The notes beneath the pieces are model-generated. The model did not search any database. It had not been told where the DNA came from and was given only the letters and a program-made list of their open reading frames with translations. From NCBI GenBank assembly GCA_026770615.1, contig MU631345.1:72247-86203 (forward strand): DNA of 13,957 bases, given 5' to 3'. The translations under genes were made by a program, and so were the position numbers. The first letter of the stretch is position 1; each line of letters opens with the position of its first letter. Positions 1 through 8,865 of this stretch are shown in pieces. This DNA comes from Pavlovales sp. CCMP2436 (Eukaryota; Haptophyta; Pavlovophyceae; Pavlovales).

Positions 1-467
1 CGATTTCATAGCGCTGGTGGTGGAAAGAGCCCGTGTAAATCCTGAAGTCTTTGGGCATCTTTTAATCTTTCAATAATTGACACGTGTGTGCTGCATGTAG
101 TCTTGATACACATACCCCTTAAATTTATTTGGCGCGGTTGAGTGTGGAGCCCGTGAGATAGGCAATGAGCTTCGTGCCAAACCCAAAACTAACACCAACC
201 AGAAATGATTATGAGAATAATGAGAAAAATGATTATGAACAAAAAAAATTGAACACTATAATAATAATAATAATAATAGCAATATATGTGGCTGGAGTCG
301 CAATAACATCAAATTCATTCAGCGCAGGCAATACGAGCCCCCGAGAGGGACAGTTGGTTGCTCTGCATGAAACATATTCGAGTGGCATTGCGCGTATGGA
401 CCCCCCCCCCCACACACTTAAAAGGTTTAGTTTGATCTTTGTTTTGAACATTGCAGTTGATTCGCAC
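1..467 (-). other. Start of a CDC5 intron and unresolved sequence at left edge
   Basis: This stretch follows the exon 6 donor (467-466). It holds a TAA-type trinucleotide run near 259-279 and a C10-type homopolymer near 401-410. On the minus strand a short open stretch runs from about 62 to the window edge (beginning MPKDFRIYTG) after an AAAAG acceptor-like site. It does not match the CDC5 sequence expected after PFERR, so I do not call it an exon. Confidence 0.4.
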
Positions 468-2411
<1,944 letters not shown>

Positions 2412-2636
2412 TCAGCCCCTCGCCCAGAGTTGCGAGTGTCGCTGGCAGCGGCAGGGTTTAGGTAAGGGCAGAGTGCCACGGAATGTTTTAACGTCTTTGG
2501 GTTCAGAAAGGATTCCTAGTTTTCCAAACGCGACGACGAAAAAATGCTAGGCTAGGCCTTGAGAAGAACGTTTCAAAAAAAAAATACACACGAACCTTGG
2601 GCGTGGGCTTGGAGCGCCCGTGTCACGGTTGTGTCA

Positions 2637-2661
2637 CTTCGGGGCCTCTACGGCCCCGAAG
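2637..2661. repeat. Perfect 10-bp-stem hairpin with TCTAC loop
   Basis: The arms CTTCGGGGCC and GGCCCCGAAG are perfectly complementary around the loop TCTAC. A decayed relative lies at 3394-3418: the same left arm, loop TCCAC, then a degenerate right arm. The two may bound an old element; this is not established. Confidence 0.85.
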
Positions 2662-2673
2662 TTATAGCGGCGG

Positions 2674-2801
2674 GTGGCAAGAGCCACGGGGGGGCGGTGG
2701 GTGGCAAGAGCCACGGTGGCAGGGCTTCACGCGCGCGCCGGGCAGCGGAGCGCGCAGCGAAGCGCGCAGCGGAGCGCGCAGCGGAGCGCGCAGCGGTGCC
2801 C
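2674..2801. repeat. Short direct repeats and a 12-bp minisatellite
   Basis: Two copies of a small hairpin, GTGGC-AAGA-GCCAC, lie at 2674-2687 and 2701-2714, 27 bp apart. They are followed by about five tandem copies of a 12-bp unit (GCAGCGGAGCGC, with small changes) from 2742 to 2801. The 12-bp period keeps reading frames open, which inflates ORFs here. Confidence 0.85.
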
Positions 2802-2843
2802 GCGCCCGCTGGTGCGCCCGCTGACGCGAGGACCGAGGAGCTG

Positions 2844-3161
2844 ATGGTGCCATCTCCCGTGGCGGACGCGGCAACAGGTGTGGCAGCGGCTCCGGCCGCT
2901 GCCACTCCCGCTGACGCGCCCGCTGCCGAGGTTGCGCGTTTGTCGCAGACATCGCAGGTTTCGCCACCGTCGCTGCCGCTGCTCGCTCTCTTTCACGCCG
3001 TGAGCAAGTTAATCCTAGAGCTCATCCCCGGGGCGTTCCATGTGGCCGGGATCCTGGCGAACTGGGTTAGCAAGCCCGGCAAACGCTCGAGATCGAGTGA
3101 TGAGAGCAGCAGTGGTGACGACGACGGAAACAAAAAGAAACTGGCGGGCCTGACGCGGTGA
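2844..3161 (+). CDS. Small hypothetical ORF, doubtful
   Basis: This is a 105-codon ATG-initiated ORF that I do not recognise. The frame is open further upstream through the minisatellite but has no ATG there. The first half is Ala/Pro-rich. The middle has a hydrophobic stretch around residues 43-75 (LPLLALFHAVSKLILEL and on). The tail is strongly charged (KRSRSSDESSSGDDDGNKKK), resembling a nuclear-type basic/acidic segment. It could be a 3' exon of an unseen gene, an ORF1-like relic of a transposon, or chance. It is divergent from CDC5, whose start codon lies 438 bp away. Confidence 0.25.
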   Translation: MVPSPVADAATGVAAAPAAATPADAPAAEVARLSQTSQVSPPSLPLLALFHAVSKLILELIPGAFHVAGILANWVSKPGKRSRSSDESSSGDDDGNKKKLAGLTR

Positions 3162-4030
3162 CGGCAACTCTGGCGAGGACTTGGGCACGTTCGGCAACTC
3201 AACGGATGTAATTTTGTCAGTGATGGCCCTTCAGCGGTTTCGGTCGTTGGAGGTACCTGCTGGCACGGCAGATTCACCTCTCAGAATAAGTGACGTCGTT
3301 ATGAACCGACGATGAGAGTCGAGCGGAATAAATTACAATCTTGGAGGGCATTTTAAAAGGTTTGTCCTTGCACCGCCTGAACCTTTTTTGAACCTTCGGG
3401 GCCTCCACAGCCCGTAAATTTTGTCTGGCGCTGACTATTCAAGCAGAACTCTGACAATCTGCAAGCAGGCGGTCAGTTTAGTCCATGGGGTCCGAAGACG
3501 AAACCTATGTCTACGAGGGTCCAGAGCGTCTCGAAGTGAGCGTCGTCGAGATATTCATATTTCAGTCACGCTAATCTGACCGAAGCGGGCCTCGCCAGAG
3601 GCCGGCAGAAGCGGCGCGGGGCACCCATATGTAGCTGGTAACCGTGCTTGATCGGCTCGCACAGCACGCTCGGCTTGCACCGCCAACTGACAAGCGGACG
3701 CGCGACTCGGCGGTCACCAGCTCGTCGTCCATCCGCGCTGCGATCTCCCGGTGCGGACGAGGAGTCGAGCTCGGGCTGAAGCGACGACGAGGACGACGAG
3801 GACGATCAAAAGACGGACGTTCAAGGAGCGCGCCAAACGACCGACTCTCTCCGCCACGAGACCCGTGTCGGCGGCGTGCCACGGCGCTCAGACCGCTGAT
3901 CGCGCCCATCATTGCGGAATCTAAGTTACCCTGTGGCGGTACACGGTTATCCCGATGTGCTGGTGCGCCATTCTAAACGTCAGGCTTCAAAACGCGTTCC
4001 AGAACGTTTAGAACGGAGCAAGTAGCTGTC
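3162..4030. other. Spacer with no confident gene
   Basis: Contains the decayed hairpin copy at 3394-3418. At 3485 there is a 29-codon ATG ORF with a good start context (GTCCATGG). A GA-rich, acidic-coding stretch lies at about 3755-3815 and is interrupted by TGA in the frame that reads EESSSG then SDDEDDEDD. Overlapping ORFs on both strands at 3571-3976 are arginine-rich and look like by-products of GC-rich sequence. Some of this may be ruined upstream sequence of the retroelement that follows. Confidence 0.4.
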
Positions 4031-4157
4031 AAGGTAAGGATTCCGACCACTCGGAATCCGGGCGGATTCGATTATCGCCAGTCCGAGTCCCCAGTCCGGG
4101 CTCTCCCGGACTAAGAGGAACTTACCTCCACTGGACACAAACTGTTCCAGTTGAGGA
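4027..4157. repeat. Nested inverted repeats, multibranch-like fold
   Basis: An outer pair AGGTAAG (4032-4038) / CTTACCT (4121-4127), plus TGTC/GACA further out (4027-4030, 4135-4138), encloses two perfect hairpins. These are GGATTCCGA-CCAC-TCGGAATCC (4038-4059) and AGTCCGGG-CTCT-CCCGGACT (4093-4112). A further hairpin GTTCC-AGTTGA-GGAAC follows at about 4142-4157. The sequence is consistent with a structured RNA or a cruciform, but no known family is recognised. Confidence 0.6.
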
Positions 4158-4561
4158 ACATTCCTTACGTCTGCTCGTCGAGTCAATAAAGATCAACGTC
4201 AAGATCGCCTTGCCCACGGTTTGCTAGCGTCTTTTTCACCATCGGACCCTGTGCCACCGCAGAGCTTCCTAAACACAACCGGCTGAGACCGAAAGTCCGT
4301 CCGATACAAGCTCACGGTCGTCATCTTCCGCCTCGCTCGACGCGTCGCCCTCACCACGCCATACCACATCATGGCGGTCCCCAAGTCGACTAAGTCAGTG
4401 AGTGAACAACACTTGTTAAACATGCTGAGCCGCTATATATATATTGGCTGACAGGGATCACTCGAGACTGAGGCGATGTTCTACCCGCCGGCCGGCTACT
4501 CTCCAACAACTAACGACACTCTCTTTCTCAAGATCGACGACGCGCTCGGCATCGACACGTC

Positions 4562-4985
4562 TGCGACTACATCTTCAAGTACGCTGCCCTCGCGCCGCAG
4601 AACGTCGCCCTCGGCCTCACAGACATCGACCAGTATATCTCCAATCGGAAATTACGCTGGGCGGGACATGTGATGCGCATGAGCATGTCGAGACTTCCTC
4701 GCATGTTCATGACATCGTGGGTCAACGCACCGCGACGCAAAAGGCGACCACTGATCACCTACAGACACGACCTAACTTGCGAGCTCAACAACGTCGGCTT
4801 CAACCTTGACGAATAAGCAGTCGGCGTTGGCGTCTTGAAGAGCTGGGCCAAGGCCGCACAAGACAAGGCGTCCTGGCGCAAATTGTCGAGACTACTGGAC
4901 GTGAAACCCATCTTCAAGAAAACCCGAACGAAATCGCCTGCTCGCAGCTCTATCAGCGCTTTGGTACCACCGCAAGGTGACGCTA
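4562..4985 (+). pseudogene. C-terminal remnant of a non-LTR (LINE-like) reverse transcriptase, broken
   Basis: The frame starting at 4562 reads through a region typical of the end of algal and protist non-LTR retrotransposon polyproteins. It includes LGLTDIDQYI, then LRWAGHVMRMSMSRLPR and a TSWV...RRKRRPLITYRHDL stretch. A TAA stop interrupts it at 4814-4816. The same frame then continues with LKSWAKAAQDKASWRKL, the expected W...A.D...WR.L ending. Upstream RT catalytic motifs (such as the YADD box) were not found, so this is a 5'-truncated or decayed copy. It runs directly into repeat B, which carries an AATAAA signal and is probably its 3' UTR. Family assignment is from motif recall; the in-frame stop is read directly. 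Confidence 0.75.
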
Positions 4986-5438
4986 GACGGTCCCACTCCT
5001 ATGCCGAAGGGTATTCAATACTTTCACATCCTATGCGGCCACGAGGACGCCGTGTGTCTCTATTTCCTGCTTCTAAGCTGGGCTTTGAAATGTAGGGTCT
5101 CAAGATGCAAATAAAAAGCCTCGACCCATAAGAACCTCCTTGATAACTATTTAAATATAAATAATCAAATGTCGAAATAATTAAATTGGCAAATACTTTC
5201 TGGAAGTAGATTGGCCAGGAATGACCAATAGGATGGTGACTAAGTGGGCACGGGGCTGCACCAGGGGTGAGCCAAACACATATGGAGTTATCTAGGCTAC
5301 CCCACACATCACGCTGAGCCCCCCCTCCGCTTAGAGCAGGTCCACGTCGACGTGCTGGGAAGCTGCTGGGACGTGCGCCCACATGCCCGAAAATTGGCCC
5401 CCATGCTAAAATTTATGTATATTTTTTAGTGATTTCAA
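4986..5438 (+). repeat. Repeat B, copy 1 (left flank of the 6.8-kb insertion)
   Basis: A 453-bp segment recurs in the same orientation at 12445-12895. The last ~220 bp are the best conserved; the first half carries more changes and small indels. An AATAAA-type hexamer lies near 5110. It follows the RT remnant without a break and ends in GATTTCAA. The most economical reading is the 3' UTR of a non-LTR element present twice. Confidence 0.9.
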
Positions 5439-5535
5439 CTATTTCAGTGACCGATTATATTGAGATCCATGCTCCCTTAAAGGGATACTATGGAAAGGTT
5501 AGACGGGAATGCCGAACTTTTATGTCCAGTTCCCC
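5439..5535 (+). repeat. Repeat C, copy 1 (left terminus of unit I)
   Basis: 97 bp, with 5 mismatches to copy 2 at 8671-8767 and no gaps. It contains a TCCCTT-AA-AGGGA mini-hairpin. Its distal part corresponds to the terminal hairpin that is intact in copy 2 but has lost internal pairs here. Confidence 0.93.
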
Positions 5536-5563
5536 GTACGGCGGCCACATGGTAGGCCACCGC

Positions 5564-5985
5564 GCTCACGCGGCTCTGACGTGAGAGCGGCCTGTCCGAG
5601 GCCGCCGATCCATATGGGAAGCTAGTTCCCACCATGAGCGTCGTACCCCAAACCCGTGAGGGCGGACGAGCGGCTGTGTTAGCTAAAAGCCGGCACGAGC
5701 CCTGACTAGATAAGCGTGGTGGGGAATCGCTAACAGAGTCCAAAGTAGTATACATTGGTGATCGGGTGGTGCACCGACGCTCACGCGGCTCCGACGTGAG
5801 AGCGGTAAGTCCGAGGCCGCCCACCCATGGGTAAGCAGCACGTTACTGCTACAATTCATGAGCATGCAAACCCCAAACCCGTTAGGGGGGACAAACAGCA
5901 GTGCCGGCTAAGTACCGGCACGAGCCCTGCTTGGACAAGATGGATCTGCTGATCAGTAGACCAAAGTATGCATACATTGGTGAGT
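5564..5985 (+). repeat. Two tandem copies of a ~218-bp repeat
   Basis: GCTCACGCGGCT recurs at 5564 and 5779, and ATACATTGGTGA recurs about 220 bp apart near 5750 and 5970. Shared internal blocks include CCGGCACGAGCCCTG and ACCCCAAACCCGT. Copy 1 has a perfect hairpin GCGGCCT-GTCCG-AGGCCGC (5587-5605), which is partly lost in copy 2. CTCACG and CGTGAG form a second pair just before it. Confidence 0.8.
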
Positions 5986-5987
5986 TG

Positions 5988-6010
5988 GGCCACGCCTCTA
6001 GGGCGTGGCC
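5988..6010. repeat. Perfect 9-bp hairpin at satellite start
   Basis: GGCCACGCC-TCTAG-GGCGTGGCC. It sits at the transition between the 218-bp repeats and the ~165-bp satellite. The loop resembles the TCTAC loop of the hairpin at 2637-2661. Confidence 0.85.
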
Positions 6011-6149
6011 TGTCGCTTCTTGTTGGAGGTGCACCCTGCGTACGTCTTGTGAGGCGCTGCGAACGCCTCAGCGGGCGAGCGCCGGGCGTCTATGGGCTGG
6101 CAGACGAAGCGGCAGCTGACACTGCCGAGGCTCTCCACGTTCGCACAGT

Positions 6150-8215
6150 TGTTGCGCGACGGCGCATCTGCCAAGACTATGCGAAGCGTGGTGGCGACGA
6201 ATGATAGCCTGCGGATGCCGACCTCTGGTAAGCTAATAAGTAGCAGGGTATCTGAGAGCTGCGGAACCGGCCGACCTTTGACCCAGCAGTGATGGAGTCA
6301 GAAAGGACGCGCATGGACACCAGCTGCCGCAAGCAAAGGCTACGCGAAGCTTGGTGGTATTGAAACTAGTGTCTGCGGATGCCAACTAAAGGAGGGCTAG
6401 CATGGTAGTTTAGGGCGACGGAGCCACCAGCACCGCCTCCTGCTCCAGCTGTGCTGGCCGGAGTGAGAGGAGGGCGCTTATCGACACCAGCTGCCGCGAG
6501 CCAATGCTTTGCAAAGCGAAGTGGTGACGAAGCATAATGTGACGAAGCATAACCTGCGGGTGCCGACCAAAATGGAAGGCTAGTAGCAGAGAATTTTAGA
6601 GCTGCGAAGCAGCTTGCGCCGCCTTTTGTCCCAGCTGTGCTGGACAGAGAGGGGCTTGCATCGACACCAGCTGCCGCAAGTTAAGGCGTGTGCAGAGCGT
6701 GGTGGTAACGAGGCTTAGCCTGCGGATGCCGACTTCTGGTGGGCTAGCAGGGTATTTGGAGAGCGGCGGAGCAGGCCGCCTTCTGACCTAGCTGTGCTGG
6801 ACTAAGAGGGGGCGCGCAAGGATATCATCTGCAGCGAGCTCAAGGCTACGCGAAACATGGTGGTACCGGAACCCGTGCCTGCGGATGCAGACCGAAGGGG
6901 GCCGCTAATATAGTATTTCAGGGCAATGGAGCCACCAGCGCCGCTTCCTGCCCCAGCTGCGCTGGAGTGAGAGGAGGGCGCTTATCGACACCAGCTGCCG
7001 CGAGCCCAAGGCTTCACAAAGCGTGGTAGTGACGAAGCATAGCCTACGGATGTCGACCAATGGAGACTGCCGCTCGCGCCGCCTCCATGCCCAGCTGAGC
7101 TGGGCGAAGAGGGGTGACGCACATCGACACAAGCTGCCGCGAGCCAAGGCTGGCAAAGCGTGGCGGTGACTAAGTGTAGCCTGCGGAAGCCGACTACGGA
7201 GGGCTTGCAGGGTAATACGAAGCCGCCAGCTCCGCCTCCTGCCCCAGCTTTGCTAGAGTGAGAGGTGGAGTGCATCGACGCCAGCGCCGCCAGCCAAGGC
7301 TGCGCAAAGCGTCGTAGTGACGAAGCATAGCCTGCGGATGCCAACCTCAGGTGGGCTATCAATAGCAGGGCATCTGAGAGCTGCGGAACTGGCCGCCTTC
7401 TGACCCATCTGTGCTAGAGTGGAGTGAGAGGGGGCGCGCAAAGACACCAGCTGCCGCGAGCCAAGGCTGCGCGAAGCGTAGTGGTTCCGGAGCCCATGCC
7501 TGCGGATGCCGACCGACGGATGGCTTGCGTGGTATTTTTGGTCGACTGACGGAGCCGCTTTAGGGCAACTAAGCCGCCAGCGCTGTCTTTTTCCCCAGCT
7601 TTGCTGGAGTGAGAGGAGGGCGCTTATCGACACCAGCTGCCGCGAGCCAATGCTGCGCAAAGCGCGGTGGTGACGAAGCATAGCCTGCGGAAGCCGACCA
7701 AATTGGAAGGCTAGTAGTAGCAGGAAATTTTTGAGCTGCGGAGCCGCTCGCGCCGCCTCTTTTTGTCCCAGCTGTGCTGGACTGAGAGGGGCGTGCATTG
7801 ACACCAGCTACTGCACGCCGAGGCTTTTGCAAAGCGTGGTGGTAACGAGGCTTAGCCTGCGGGTGCCGACTTCTGGTGGGCTAGCAGGGTATTTGGAGAG
7901 CGGCGGAGCAGGCCGCCTTTTGACCCAGCTGTGCTGGAGTAAGAAGGGACGCGCAAGGGCACTATCTGCTGCGAGCTCAAGGCTGCGCGAAGTGTGGAGG
8001 TACCGGAACCCGTGTCTGCGGATGCAGACCAAATGGGGCCGCCAGCATAGTATTTCAGGGCAACGGAGCCAAGAGCACCGCCTTCTGCCCAAGCTGTGCT
8101 GGAGTGGGAGGCTGCGTGCATCGTCACTAGTTACTGCGAGCCAATGCTGCGCTAAGCGTGGTAGTGATGAAGCATAGCCTGCGGATGCTGACATAAATGG
8201 AAGGCTAACTACAGG
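6150..8215 (+). repeat. ~165-bp satellite with higher-order period of about 1.1 kb
   Basis: About 13 diverged monomers are recognised by CACCAGCTGCCGCGAGCC-like blocks at about 6314, 6489, 6662, 6820, 6988, 7126, 7274, 7441, 7627, 7799, 7958 and 8123. Each is followed by GCCTGCGGATGCCGACC-like sequence and a CCAGC-TGT-GCTGG mini-hairpin. Neighbouring monomers differ more from each other than from the monomer seven positions on. For example, the run TTCTGGTGGGCTAGCAGGG is shared between about 6733 and 7870. This shows a seven-monomer higher-order unit of about 1.13-1.14 kb present nearly twice. The long minus-strand ORFs here are products of the 165 = 3x55 period. Confidence 0.88.
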
Positions 8216-8549
8216 GCATTTTTGGTCTATCGTGCCTGTCGTCTCGTTATCGCGAGTCGCGGCCAATGAGTCCCGCACTGGTCAAGCGCCTTGCGCTCGA
8301 CCGTGCGTCGGCTCGATGGCGCCTGTCTACAGACCGTTGCGTCCCGGTGTAAGGACATGAATTGCGGTAAGCGTCACTTCCTTCTCCCTGGAGAGTAAAT
8401 CGCTTATGCCCTAGGTCCGTGCCGGCCGTTTGATTTGTTATCGACCAAGCGCTGGACAGGCGCCCGTTCGATTTATTATCGACCAAGCGCTGGTTCACGG
8501 GCGCCCGATATAGGGCCGTGGCGTCCCCTTTTGCAAGGGTGGGTGCGTA
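8216..8549 (+). other. Unit I unique region with 38-bp tandem pair
   Basis: No gene is evident. A near-perfect hairpin arm pair lies at 8281-8301 (GTCAAGCGC-CTT-GCGCTCGAC, one mismatch). Two tandem copies of a ~38-bp block carry TTGTTATCGACCAA (8435-8448) and TTATTATCGACCAA (8473-8486), each followed by GCGCTGG. These match the element's right-end motif. Confidence 0.7.
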
Positions 8550-8670
8550 GAGCGATAGCGATGCCGTTGGCTTTCGCTTTCGTGCGGCTTTTGCCGCAGA
8601 GCCTGAATCACTTAATCCGGTCAGGAATTAGTAGTCTTACACAAGGTAATTCTTATTTGTTGTCGACCAA
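8550..8670 (+). repeat. Repeats D and X, copy 1 (right terminus of unit I)
   Basis: D (8550-8632) contains TGGCTTTCGCTTTCG, a perfect TGCGGC-TTTT-GCCGCA hairpin and TTAATCCGGTCAGG. X (8631-8670) is 40 bp, with 2 mismatches to 12215-12254, and ends GTTGTCGACCAA. In unit I, D and X are contiguous. Confidence 0.9.
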
Positions 8671-8767
8671 CTAATTCAGTGACCGATTATATTGAGATCC
8701 ATGCTCCCTTACAGGGATACTATGGAAAGGTTAGACGGGAATGCCGGACTTTTATGTCCGGCTCCCC
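8671..8767 (+). repeat. Repeat C, copy 2 (left terminus of unit II) with terminal hairpin
   Basis: 97 bp. Positions 8739-8758 form a perfect hairpin GCCGGAC-TTTTAT-GTCCGGC. An outer GGGA/TCCC pair extends it across a 2-nt AT bulge. The internal stem is damaged in copy 1, where an outer GGGAA/TTCCC pair remains possible. Confidence 0.92.
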
Positions 8768-8865
8768 ATTGAAGCATTATGAGCGTCGCTTCCCCGTTGT
8801 CGTTGAATCCCTAAGGCGAAAGGTTGCCGGAGCGGAATGACTGTGCTTCGGGCTGCGCCGTCGCC

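Larger units (their letters stand above)
5439..8670 (+). mobile_element. Unit I: putative non-autonomous element of a two-unit tandem insertion
   Basis: Its left end is repeat C (5439-5535). Its right end is repeat D plus repeat X (8550-8670). The same ends flank unit II. The interior is almost entirely satellite DNA and contains no convincing gene. Its left edge is fixed by comparison with the uninterrupted B-A copy at 12895/12896. Its right edge is fixed by the start of the second C copy at 8671. The final trinucleotide is CAA, matching the CAA just left of the unit (5436-5438). No terminal inverted repeat was seen: the left end CTATTTCAG is not complementary to the right end GTCGACCAA. Confidence 0.75.

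Noticed and set aside
2559..2843. Upstream extension of the 2844-3161 frame
   Set aside because: No ATG; openness comes from the 12-bp minisatellite and hairpin repeats.
3485..3574. 29-codon ORF with good start context
   Set aside because: Too short to support alone; a GTGAGC donor-like site exists but no convincing second exon.
3571..3976. Overlapping 110-113-codon ORFs on opposite strands
   Set aside because: Arginine-rich translations typical of GC-rich non-coding DNA; no motif recognised.
5564..5985. Hammerhead-type ribozyme in the 218-bp repeats
   Set aside because: CTGACGTGAG looked suggestive, but the required CUGANGA...GAAA core with three stems could not be assembled on either strand.
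7253..7804. 183-codon minus-strand ORF
   Set aside because: A 55-residue periodicity equal to the 165-bp monomer explains it; the frame is not kept in neighbouring monomers.
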